From CAYYNP01 sp964472545 (GTDB lineage: Bacteria > Planctomycetota > Planctomycetia > Pirellulales > Thermoguttaceae), in NCBI GenBank assembly GCA_964472545.1, contig CAYYNP010000026.1:1-56361 (forward strand): a stretch of 56,361 nucleotides of DNA, written 5' to 3'. The translations under genes and the position numbers were made by a program. Of this stretch, positions 1 through 7,690 are shown piece after piece (position 1 is the first letter of the stretch; each line of letters opens with the position of its first letter). The notes below the pieces were generated by a model that saw only the letters and a program-made list of their open reading frames with translations, was not told the DNA's origin and searched no databases.

Positions 1-240
1 AGGAGATCGTCACCTACCCTCCACTTTGTGCCATTTGAGTTGAAACACTACATCCTTGAAGAGGAAAACCGGACGACGTTATCGAACGAGCAAGCGCAGC
101 TTCGTTGAGTCCCGTCGCTAATTGGTTTTCAGATGGGTTCAGTTCAGATTGATTCATTGCGTTTCGCGTAGTCTCCTAACTTGTACTCATACAGCTTGTG
201 TAGTGTTTCGACCCAACTGGCACGAGGGGGCTATCGTAGT

Positions 241-645
241 TTACGCGAGATCGCAAATGTACATCAGCGTCGACATGCTCTGGATTCTGCTGTGATCCTC
301 GGCGTAGACATGCCATCCTTGTATGTGCCCGGAGGGTACTGGAAGACAATCGTGGCTTGAGTCTGGAGTGTTCGAAAAAGGAGGTATCCCCGAACCAGCA
401 ACGGGGGTGGGGTTGTTTGGTACGATCACGTACAGGTCTTTCGAGTGGTTTGGGGCAGAGTCTTCATAGAGTTCGACACGGTAATCGCCACCTTCAACAA
501 GTGCTTTCACGTCCAAGGTTACTATGGACCGTCGTGTTCCGTACGTGGTGTCAATGTTGCTCGAATCGTGTTTGGGTGTGATAAGCGTTCCAGCGTCATA
601 AGCATCAAGAACGAACTCTGTGAAATCAGCGAGAGTCAACGGCAT
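241..645 (-). CDS. Hypothetical protein, 134 aa
   Basis: I do not recognise this small acidic protein. The start at 645 (MPLTLADFTEFV) is chosen because AAGGAG lies six bases upstream on the minus strand; a longer in-frame start nine codons upstream has no comparable site. There is no signal peptide and no obvious transmembrane segment. The composition (DYRVELYED, DLYVIVPNN) looks like a folded cytosolic domain, and the only cysteines are near the C terminus. It is divergent from the oxidoreductase gene to its right, with about 230 bp between them. No function is inferred. Confidence 0.6.
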   Translation of the reverse strand: MPLTLADFTEFVLDAYDAGTLITPKHDSSNIDTTYGTRRSIVTLDVKALVEGGDYRVELYEDSAPNHSKDLYVIVPNNPTPVAGSGIPPFSNTPDSSHDCLPVPSGHIQGWHVYAEDHSRIQSMSTLMYICDLA

Positions 646-876
646 TGCATGCTCCTTCACCGCGTGCAACAAGTGGCTTGCCCAGCAGGGCAGTGCGTGT
701 GGCGTTCATTGCGTGGCAGGGCGCGACTGCCGAGCTTCTTCGCGGGGCCGGCTCCCGGATCATATTCATAACGGTACCCGGCCCTCCTGGACAAGCCGGT
801 AGTGGCACCGGACTTGGTAACTTGGTAGAGTGAGTGACGGGGCAATCCCGGGATTCACGGTTTCGGAGGATCGACA

Positions 877-2244
877 ATGAACAATCTCAGCCGGCGGGAG
901 TTCTTACAGCGGTCGAAGCGGACGGGGCTTGGACTGGCGGCGGGGGTGACGGTCCTCGGTAACGCAGCGTCGGTTCGCGGGACGCCGGCGGCGGAGAAGG
1001 TTGTTTTGGCGGCGGTTGGGGTACGAGGACGGGGGGCGCATTTGGCGCAGGGGTTTTTGGAGCGGGGCGATTGTGAGTACGCGTACTTGGCCGACGTCGA
1101 CTCGAACCTCTTTGGGCCGCGGGGCGATGCGATCGCGGCGCAGCAGGGCGGGAAGAAGCCGACGTGCGTGCGGGACTTTCGCCAGGCGCTCGACGATCGG
1201 GACGTCGACGCGATCATCGTGGCCACGCCGGATCATTGGCACGCGCCGGCGACCGTGTGGGGCTGCCAGGCCGGCAAGGACGTCTACGTGGAGAAGCCGG
1301 CCAGCCACAGTTGTTGGGAAGGGCGGAAGATGGTCGAGGCGGCGCGGAAGTACGATTGCGTGGTGCAGATCGGCACGCAGAACCGCAGTGCCCCGTATAA
1401 CCTCGAAGCCCTGAAATACATCCGCGACGGCAAGCTGGGCGACATCCACATGTGCCGCATCTACAACCAGAAGTCGTGGACCAACCGCCCCAAGGTGCCC
1501 GACAGCGATCCGCCGGACGGGCTCGACTGGGACTATTGGAACGGACCGGCGCCCGAGGGGCGCTATAACGCGGCAAGGAAGGGCTACTGGAACCACATCT
1601 GGCGATACTCCGGCGGCGACATCGCCAACGACGCCAGCCACCAGATCGATCTGGCCCGCTGGCTGATCGGCCAGACGTATCCCAAAACGGTCTATTCGGT
1701 CGGCGGGCGGTTCGCCAGCGAGGGCGTGGCCGAAACGCCCGACACGCAGGTGGCGGTTTACGAGTGCGAGAAGATGGTGGTCACGTTCGAGTTGACGCTC
1801 TACACGCCCTACATGCTCAAGACCGACGGCGTGCTGCGTCAGAGCGACATGTTCCCCTATTGGCCGCAGAACGCCACGCGGATCGAGATCTTCGGCACCG
1901 AGGGGCTGATGTGCGTGGGGCGGCACGGCGGCGGATGGCAGGTCTACGTGCGGCCGAGCAACCGCCAGCCGGTGGTCAAGTCGCAGAAGTACGGCCGCTT
2001 CCCCGATCCGCCACACAAGGAGAACTTCATCCAGTGTGTGCGCAATCGCCAGCGCCCCAATGCCGACGTCGAGGAGGGTCACCTCAGCGCGCTGTGGATC
2101 CACTACGCCAACATCAGTTACCGCACCGGCGGGCAGAAGCTCACGATCGACCCGCAGACGGAGACCATCGTCGACAACCCGGAGGCGATGAAGCTCTTCA
2201 AGCGGGAGTATCGCGCGCCGTATACGATCAGCGATCCGGTATAG
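877..2244 (+). CDS. Gfo/Idh/MocA family oxidoreductase, TAT-exported
   Basis: Predicted NAD(P)-dependent sugar or polyol dehydrogenase of the Gfo/Idh/MocA family, exported by the twin-arginine route. The N terminus has the TAT motif SRREFLQ and a hydrophobic stretch ending near residue 35. A Rossmann domain follows (VVLAAVGVRGRGAH), then the conserved EKPASHSCWEGRKM segment whose Lys is the usual catalytic or cofactor-contacting residue, and the ASHQIDLARWL helix with the expected His. The length of 455 aa is typical of the planctomycete secreted subfamily. The start has a good site, GGAGG about eight bases upstream. Substrate cannot be assigned from sequence. These enzymes are abundant in planctomycetes and usually act in periplasmic carbohydrate breakdown. 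Confidence 0.9.
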   Translation: MNNLSRREFLQRSKRTGLGLAAGVTVLGNAASVRGTPAAEKVVLAAVGVRGRGAHLAQGFLERGDCEYAYLADVDSNLFGPRGDAIAAQQGGKKPTCVRDFRQALDDRDVDAIIVATPDHWHAPATVWGCQAGKDVYVEKPASHSCWEGRKMVEAARKYDCVVQIGTQNRSAPYNLEALKYIRDGKLGDIHMCRIYNQKSWTNRPKVPDSDPPDGLDWDYWNGPAPEGRYNAARKGYWNHIWRYSGGDIANDASHQIDLARWLIGQTYPKTVYSVGGRFASEGVAETPDTQVAVYECEKMVVTFELTLYTPYMLKTDGVLRQSDMFPYWPQNATRIEIFGTEGLMCVGRHGGGWQVYVRPSNRQPVVKSQKYGRFPDPPHKENFIQCVRNRQRPNADVEEGHLSALWIHYANISYRTGGQKLTIDPQTETIVDNPEAMKLFKREYRAPYTISDPV

Positions 2245-2259
2245 AGTTCCAGCGCCGCG

Positions 2260-4515
2260 CTAGAAATTATACGTTACACCCGCCGACACGCCGTAAAGCA
2301 CCAATTCGCCGTTGAAGTCGATCTCGGCGAATTCGGGGATGTTGGCCATGCAAGCCGGGAACTGATTGTCGGCCAGGCCGATCCCGGAGATCACGATCAG
2401 GTGCGAGCCGATCCGGGCAGACCAGCGGCAACTGATCTGGAAATCGAGGCTGACGTCGATCTGCGTGAGGAAGGCTATTTGGTTGTCCGACGATTCGACC
2501 GGGAAGTTGCCCGTGGGCACCAGCGGCACGGCCAAGGTGCCGTCGCCGAGGTAGGCGCTGAAGAACTGATTGACGTGGTTGTTGTAGAGCCCGAACTTTG
2601 GGGCGACCGCCAGCCGCCAGCGGCCGAAGTGAAACGCCCCGGACGCGCCGACCTGGACGCCGATCATGTTGTTGGAGATCCGCTCGTCGAGGTAGGCTTC
2701 TTGTGCGGGGTCTTCACCCCAATCGAATCCGTTGATCAGACTACCCAGCATCAGGCCTTCCTTGAAGCGGAAGAGCCGCACGCCGGCCATCCACTGGACG
2801 TCGAGCCCCATGGCGTAGCCACCTTCGAATTGGCCGTTGACGAAGTTCAGTTCGACGTTGTGGATTTCGTCGGTCCGCCAGATGCGGTGCGAATCGGCCC
2901 CGTCGAACCAGGCGGGAGCGGGCGTGCCGTTGAAGGCGATGGAATCGACGATCAGCCCCGCCGGCACGCTGACGTGGCCCGGACCGCTGGTCTCGAACAT
3001 GTCGTCCTCGGAGTCGAGCAGCCAATAGGCGCCCTCGAGGGCCGACTGTCCGGAGGCGAAACGGCGGCCAAAGCGCAACTCACCCCCCAGCCGCCAGCGA
3101 ATACCGACGTCGTCGCTGCTGGCCAGTTGGAACATTGGGTCATCCGAGTCGCAACTCGTCCACAAGCTGTTGGGGCGGTTGCGGCAGAGGGAAAGCACGG
3201 TGGTCGAGGCGTACCAGGGGCTGTAGCCGCGGCCGAATCTGCCGGCGCGTAAGGCGTGGCGGAACCGCGATACGGCCGGCATGATGCCGTCGGAGTAGCC
3301 GTAGCCCCCGGGATCGTGGCCGCCGGCGTGGTAGCCGTCCTGATAATAGTCACCCTGGTCGTATCCGGCCAGCGGATAGCCGCCGTGTTGATGCCCACCG
3401 CCGGGATAGCCTCCATGTTCGTAGCCGTGCATCGGTTGCCCGCCGTACGATTGTCCGCCGTACGATTGTCCGCCGTACGATTGTCCGCCGTGATACGGTT
3501 GCGTGCCGTAGTCCGGTTGGGAGCCCATGGGTTGCCCACCCGGATATCCGGCCGGATATCCGCCCGTTGCCGGAGCGCCCGGGCCGTACGCGTTGCCGTG
3601 CGGCGGCGTTTCCCATTGGCCGGCCGAGGGATGGGCCTGGGCCGACGGGTCTTGCGGCATCTGCGATCGGTAGGCCGGCGCCGCCGCCACGGGGCGCATG
3701 GCCGGTACGGCCCCCAACGTCGGCGACGGACGGCGCGATGGGGCGGGCTGTCGGCCGGCCGGATTGCGCGGCGGGGGAGGCGTGCGTTGCGGCGGGGCTC
3801 CCCACGACGTCGGCCCGGGTTGCATTCGAGGAATACGCTGGCTCGCCTGGGCACCGCGCGGCAGTTGGCGCCGAGCGCTGGGAGGCGGAGCAGGTTGCGT
3901 CGGCGCATAGCCCCGGGGTTGGTTCGGCGCGTAGGGTGGCGCCGCGGCGGCCGGATAGCGCGTCGGCTGCGACGGGCCGGAGGCTCGCGCGCCCCAACCG
4001 GATTGATATCCCCAACCGGCAGACGGGCCGGTGGTCGGGGGCGGTGTCCAACTCGAGCTGCCCGACGAACTCATCGGGTCGGTTCGCATGGTCGGTCCGC
4101 CCCAACCGCTTGCCCCGCCCCAACCGCTTGCCCCGCCCCAACCGCTTGCCCCGCCCCATCCGCCTGCCCCGCCCCAAGACGGCGCACCGCCGTAACCGGT
4201 GGTGCCGCCCCATGTTGGCCCCGAATAGGTAGACGCCGCCCGGCTGGGAGCATTGCTTGCGGGGGGCGCACCGTAGGACGGCGCGGCATTGCGATACGCG
4301 GAGTTGCCCCAGGTCGATTGGGCCACGCGCAATTGGGGCACGGACCCAAGCGTGCGATAACCGTCGGCTTGCCCATCGCTCGGCGGCACGGCGGCTACGT
4401 TCGCGCCGGACAGCCGAAGCATCTCCGGCGAACCATATAGCCCGAACTGGGCCCCCGCCGTGGTGGCGGCCAGCAAGACGACAAACAGGAGAATCGTCGT
4501 TCGCATTGGCGTCAT
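2260..4515 (-). CDS. BBP7-like outer-membrane beta-barrel protein with Gly/Pro-rich linker
   Basis: Predicted outer-membrane protein. The start at 4515 is preceded by GGGAGGGAG and gives a signal peptide (MRTTILLFVVLLAATTAGA). Residues of roughly 60-430 are low-complexity Gly, Pro, Ser, Trp and Tyr sequence with short tandem repeats (GWGGAS and GGQSY units). The C-terminal half of about 300 residues alternates polar and hydrophobic residues, contains the phrase FRFKEGLMLGSLINGFDWG, and ends in Phe (GVTYNF), the usual BAM insertion signal. This layout matches the planctomycete BBP7 barrel family. The linker may span the periplasm or be surface exposed. An upstream in-frame start at 4668 is rejected because it would bury the signal peptide. 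Confidence 0.8.
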   Translation of the reverse strand: MTPMRTTILLFVVLLAATTAGAQFGLYGSPEMLRLSGANVAAVPPSDGQADGYRTLGSVPQLRVAQSTWGNSAYRNAAPSYGAPPASNAPSRAASTYSGPTWGGTTGYGGAPSWGGAGGWGGASGWGGASGWGGASGWGGPTMRTDPMSSSGSSSWTPPPTTGPSAGWGYQSGWGARASGPSQPTRYPAAAAPPYAPNQPRGYAPTQPAPPPSARRQLPRGAQASQRIPRMQPGPTSWGAPPQRTPPPPRNPAGRQPAPSRRPSPTLGAVPAMRPVAAAPAYRSQMPQDPSAQAHPSAGQWETPPHGNAYGPGAPATGGYPAGYPGGQPMGSQPDYGTQPYHGGQSYGGQSYGGQSYGGQPMHGYEHGGYPGGGHQHGGYPLAGYDQGDYYQDGYHAGGHDPGGYGYSDGIMPAVSRFRHALRAGRFGRGYSPWYASTTVLSLCRNRPNSLWTSCDSDDPMFQLASSDDVGIRWRLGGELRFGRRFASGQSALEGAYWLLDSEDDMFETSGPGHVSVPAGLIVDSIAFNGTPAPAWFDGADSHRIWRTDEIHNVELNFVNGQFEGGYAMGLDVQWMAGVRLFRFKEGLMLGSLINGFDWGEDPAQEAYLDERISNNMIGVQVGASGAFHFGRWRLAVAPKFGLYNNHVNQFFSAYLGDGTLAVPLVPTGNFPVESSDNQIAFLTQIDVSLDFQISCRWSARIGSHLIVISGIGLADNQFPACMANIPEFAEIDFNGELVLYGVSAGVTYNF
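3441..3490. repeat. 15-bp tandem repeat inside the barrel-protein gene
   Basis: The unit CGCCGTACGATTGTC occurs three times without mismatch, followed by a partial fourth copy. On the coding strand it encodes GGQSY units. Repeat number is likely to vary by slippage but stays in frame because the unit is a multiple of three. Confidence 0.9.
4097..4168. repeat. 18-bp tandem repeat inside the barrel-protein gene
   Basis: Three identical copies of an 18-bp unit beginning CCGCCCCAACCGCTTGCC, plus a fourth with two changes, encode GWGGAS on the minus strand. The array is in frame, so copy-number changes alter linker length without breaking the gene. Confidence 0.9.
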
Positions 4516-4889
4516 CTCTCGGTTTTCTCCCTCCCAGATCAGCGGCGCAACGAACGTGCCGGGAAACACCATCCCCCAGCTAGGGGGTTTTTGGCGACAT
4601 GTTCCGATGTATTGGTCATCGGCGTCTGTGGGCAACCCACAAAATGCAACTACTCGTTGCCGTCGCACTTTTTGCTAGAACCGGAACGACCGGGCGCTAC
4701 AATCGGCAGAAACGGCACGGACTTCTCGAACGACCCACGGCCCGCCGTTTCACCAATTTGACTCCGCTCGCCCCGCCGCGTCGCGTTCATTACCCACCGC
4801 AGACGCCGCACGTGACGTGTCTTCTCTTCCGATAAGACTTTGGTCGGCTATAGGTGACCGGGCGAGAGGCCAAACTCCGGCGAGTTCGG

Positions 4890-5690
4890 CTACGTTTGGC
4901 GGGAGCTGCCGGCAAGCACTTCGGCGGCCAGCGCGTGGTAGTCTTCCGCCCCGTGGGAGCTGGGGGCGTATTGGAGAATCGACTGCCCGAAGCTGGGCGC
5001 CTCGGCCAGGCGGATGTTTCGCCGCACGCGCGTCTTGAACAACTGCGCGGCCGACCAGGGCGAACGGCGCTCGCGGCCGGCTTGGAGAAAACCCTCGACG
5101 TCTTGGCTCACTTCGGCCGCCAGCCGGGTGTTCGTGTCGAACATGCAGAGGATCACTCCGGTCAGCCGCAGCCGGGGGTTGATCTGATCGGCGACCAACT
5201 CGATCGTCTCGAGCAGCTTGCTCAGCCCGTGCAAGGCCAAGAAATGGGGTTGCAGCGGGATGAAGACCTCGTCGGCGGCGGTCAGGGCGTTGAGCGTGAG
5301 GATTCCCAGCGACGGGGGGCAATCGATCAACAGGAAGTCGAACGACCGCCCATCCTCGGAAAGCCGGTCGCGCAGGGCCGACTCCCGGCCGATCACGGTC
5401 TCGGGATTCAACTCGGCGGCCGTCAGGTCCAGGCTCGAAGGGATCACGCAGAGATGATCGCCGACCTGCCGGCGGATCGCCTCCAGCGAGACCTTGCCGG
5501 TGAGGACGTCGTAGACCGCCGGCAATTCGGGGTCGGCGTCGACGCCCAGGTGTAGCGAGGCGTGGGCTTGGGGGTCGAGATCCACCAGGCAGACGTCGCG
5601 TCCGGCCGCCGCCAGCGCAGCGCTGAGATTGACCGCGCTGGTGGTCTTTCCCACGCCGCCCTTCTGGTTCATGATCGCGATCGAACGCAT
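4890..5690 (-). CDS. ParA/Soj-family ATPase (orphan)
   Basis: Walker-type cytoskeletal ATPase of the ParA/MinD superfamily, which partitions DNA or positions large complexes. The N terminus MRSIAIMNQKGGVGKTT carries the deviant Walker A motif with its signature Lys; the A' motif is LVDLDPQAHAS and Walker B is FLLIDCPPSLG. The length of 266 aa is normal. The start at 5690 puts the beta strand directly at the N terminus; a start 18 codons upstream only adds unrelated residues. No parB lies beside it. The ParB-like gene at 28.6 kb is a prophage methyltransferase fusion and not its partner. It could position a chromosome, a chemotaxis array or another cargo. Confidence 0.9.
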   Translation of the reverse strand: MRSIAIMNQKGGVGKTTSAVNLSAALAAAGRDVCLVDLDPQAHASLHLGVDADPELPAVYDVLTGKVSLEAIRRQVGDHLCVIPSSLDLTAAELNPETVIGRESALRDRLSEDGRSFDFLLIDCPPSLGILTLNALTAADEVFIPLQPHFLALHGLSKLLETIELVADQINPRLRLTGVILCMFDTNTRLAAEVSQDVEGFLQAGRERRSPWSAAQLFKTRVRRNIRLAEAPSFGQSILQYAPSSHGAEDYHALAAEVLAGSSRQT

Positions 5691-5736
5691 CGTAGTCCCG
5701 GGCTGGCACTGTCCCGGTCTGGCATTTGCTTGAGGG

Positions 5737-6381
5737 TCACCCACTCTGGCCGTCCGCCGTTGCCAACTTCACGTCGTGCGCCCCGTGACACTCGGTGCAG
5801 ATCTTGTGCTCCGCGGCCGGCAAATCCGGCGGCTCGGGTGGCTCGCGGCCACACTCGTGGCACTCTTCGCAGAAGTCGTCGGTGTTCGCCCGGGTGAACA
5901 TCCTGTCGGGCTTTACCTCGTTATTCTCGTCGGCCAGATGGCCCTCGCTCTTGCCGTGGCACCGTTTGCAACTGACCTTCTCGGCGTAGTGCTTGCTGGG
6001 CACGTATTCATCCTCGACGTCGACGTGGCACATCGTACAGCCGGCCAGCGGGTTGTCTTTCTTCGGCGGCGGCGGAGGCGGCAGATCGTCGATCGTCAGT
6101 GACGCCGGAGTGATCTCCGGCACGGCCCGGGTCGGATCGGCCGGCGACGCCGGATCGTCTGGCGGAGGGGCATCGACGGTTACTCGCGACGTGGTAACGA
6201 CGTCGGCTGCGTTAGTGGGTTGGGTGACCGGCGTGGACGACGTGACGGCCGTTTGACCGGTGGCGGTGGTTGCCGTCTGGCCGGTAGTCCTCACGGTTGC
6301 ATCGTTTCCACACGAGCAAACCACGACCGGCAGCCACATCGCCGCGGCAACCAGTACGATCCGTCGGGTAACGCTACGCAT
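5737..6381 (-). CDS. Multiheme c-type cytochrome lipoprotein
   Basis: Predicted exported electron-transfer protein. A short signal peptide ends in a lipobox-like VCSC near residue 24, suggesting lipid anchoring. A Thr/Pro-rich linker of about 90 residues follows (including PPPPPPKK), then a compact C-terminal domain with four CxxCH heme-binding motifs: CTMCH, CKRCH, CEECH and CTECH. Extra His residues could be axial ligands. The stop is 46 bp from the parA start. The gene overlaps the end of the upstream aldo/keto reductase by 8 bp, which suggests translational coupling and a shared transcript. The electron donor and acceptor are unknown. Confidence 0.8.
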   Translation of the reverse strand: MRSVTRRIVLVAAAMWLPVVVCSCGNDATVRTTGQTATTATGQTAVTSSTPVTQPTNAADVVTTSRVTVDAPPPDDPASPADPTRAVPEITPASLTIDDLPPPPPPKKDNPLAGCTMCHVDVEDEYVPSKHYAEKVSCKRCHGKSEGHLADENNEVKPDRMFTRANTDDFCEECHECGREPPEPPDLPAAEHKICTECHGAHDVKLATADGQSG

Positions 6382-7432
6382 ACAGCCAGCCTTCCTCCAG
6401 CCACGCGTGCTCTCCGCCGGGAATACGCGTCGACGAGTACTTCTCGATCCGCTCTTGCCCCTCGGCCGTCAGTGGCGTCCACGAGGCGCTGAAGTTCTCC
6501 TTGACCTGATCCACGGTATGTACGCCGCAGGTGCAGCAGTCGACCTGCTTGTTCTCGATTACGAAGCGGATCATGTCGCGCGGCAGCCCGGCGTCGGCGT
6601 CGGTGAGGTCTTTGCCCTTCAGCAGCGAGCCGCGGGCGAACGGCTTGATGGTGACCACGCCCATGTTCTTCTGCTTGGCCGCCGGGATGATCTGCTCGGC
6701 CGCCCGATGGCGGATGTTGTAGGGCAGCGAACAGACGTCGAAGTAGTCGCCGAACTTCTTGAAGGCGTAGAGGAAGTAGTCGGGCGTGAAGTGGCAGCCG
6801 AAGCCGGTGAAGCGGATCTTGCCTTGCTGCTTGAGCTTGTCCAAGGCCTCGATCGAATGGGTCATGTCCCAGTAGCCGGAAAGCGGCGTGTCGTTCTCCG
6901 TGTTGCAGAGCATCAGCACGTCGATGTGGTCGGTCTGCCACATCCGCAGCCGGTCCTCGGTCCACTGATAGATCTCCTGCTTGTCGTTTTCGTTGCCGTG
7001 CATCTTGTGCGACACGCGGACGCTGACCAGCGCCTCGTCGCGCCGCTTCAGCCGTTTCAGGGCCTCGCCGGGGATCAGCGACTCTTCGTGGGCCGTGCAG
7101 GAGTCGAACCAGTTGACGCCCATGTCGAGTCCGGCCGCGATCATCTCGGTGGCCTCGGCGATGTTCACCTTGCGGTAGTCGCCGTTTTCGGTGGGCACGC
7201 GTTTGTAGGCCCAACTGTGTCCGCCGAAGCCGATCTCGGAGACCTTCAGGCCGGTCTTGCCGAGCGTTCGCGTGGCGACCTTGTGTTCCGTTCCTTCGGC
7301 GGCCGAGGTACCCGTGGCATTGCCGAGCAAAGGGCCGGCAGCCGTGGCTGCGGCGGCCGACTGGCCAAGGTGTTTCAGGAAGCGGCGCCGCGACGGGCCG
7401 TGATTGGAATGACGGGGGGCGTCGTGCGACAT
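6374..7432 (-). CDS. TAT-exported aldo/keto reductase-like protein with altered active site
   Basis: Member of the aldo/keto reductase fold (TIM barrel). The start at 7432 is preceded by AAGGA and gives a TAT signal with SRRRFLKHLG. The barrel begins RTLGKTGLKVSEIGFGG. In the strand that normally reads FDTAxxYG the sequence is FDSCTAHEES, so the catalytic Asp is kept but Tyr is replaced by His. The strand that normally ends LH reads DVLMLCNTEN, so the catalytic His is Cys. A Lys is present in VSHKM. The family normally uses NADPH to reduce carbonyls. These replacements suggest altered or no reductase chemistry. It precedes and overlaps the cytochrome gene, so a linked redox role is possible. 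Confidence 0.8.
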   Translation of the reverse strand: MSHDAPRHSNHGPSRRRFLKHLGQSAAAATAAGPLLGNATGTSAAEGTEHKVATRTLGKTGLKVSEIGFGGHSWAYKRVPTENGDYRKVNIAEATEMIAAGLDMGVNWFDSCTAHEESLIPGEALKRLKRRDEALVSVRVSHKMHGNENDKQEIYQWTEDRLRMWQTDHIDVLMLCNTENDTPLSGYWDMTHSIEALDKLKQQGKIRFTGFGCHFTPDYFLYAFKKFGDYFDVCSLPYNIRHRAAEQIIPAAKQKNMGVVTIKPFARGSLLKGKDLTDADAGLPRDMIRFVIENKQVDCCTCGVHTVDQVKENFSASWTPLTAEGQERIEKYSSTRIPGGEHAWLEEGWLYA

Positions 7433-7492
7433 GGTTGGGGTCCTTGTGACGAGAGGCTGTGGGGATTGGCGCGTCCGGTCGACACTATCGCG

Positions 7493-7572
7493 GTGTGCCA
7501 CCGCTTCGTAGAAGCAGGCGGTGCTTCAGTAAGCGATTCATCGGGCACTGCTTCTGCGAAGCAGTGGCACAC
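7493..7572. repeat. REP-pair (BIME-like) palindromic repeat, about 80 bp
   Basis: The outer ends are GTGTGCCAC and GTGGCACAC. Each half folds on its own: the right half is CACTGCTTC, TGC, GAAGCAGTG (perfect 9-bp stem) and the left half is a close, imperfect copy. The layout and size closely resemble the core of the element interrupting pglX (81 bp, GGGTGCCAC ends). This suggests a family of repeats mobilised in trans, possibly by a REP-associated transposase that is not in this window. Confidence 0.7.
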
Positions 7573-7645
7573 TCGATGGTTGGAGTTGGTTGTTGCTTGG
7601 CGGGCTGTTGGAGGCAGCGGGATTACTGGCGACCCCTCACCCCAG

Positions 7646-7666
7646 CCCTCTCCCGGAGGGAGAGGG
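7646..7666. repeat. Short palindrome CCCTCTCCC-gga-GGGAGAGGG
   Basis: A perfect 9-bp inverted repeat with a 3-nt loop lies in the intergenic space downstream of the 683-aa secreted protein gene, which is transcribed leftward and ends at 7691. It could act as a transcription terminator stem for that gene, although no clear T-run follows. Strings of this type are common dispersed repeats in GC-rich bacteria. Confidence 0.6.
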
Positions 7667-7690
7667 GGCTCTGCTTCCAGCTTAGGCGAT

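Noticed and set aside
904..2103. Long minus-strand frame antisense to the oxidoreductase gene
   Set aside because: It lacks a ribosome site and family signal; the plus-strand gene has clear motifs. Long antisense frames are expected in GC-rich codon usage.
4573..4592. CCCCC-AGCTA-GGGGG followed by TTTTT, terminator-like on the plus strand
   Set aside because: The stem is only 5 bp, and it lies in the leader of the leftward barrel-protein gene with no plus-strand gene ending nearby.
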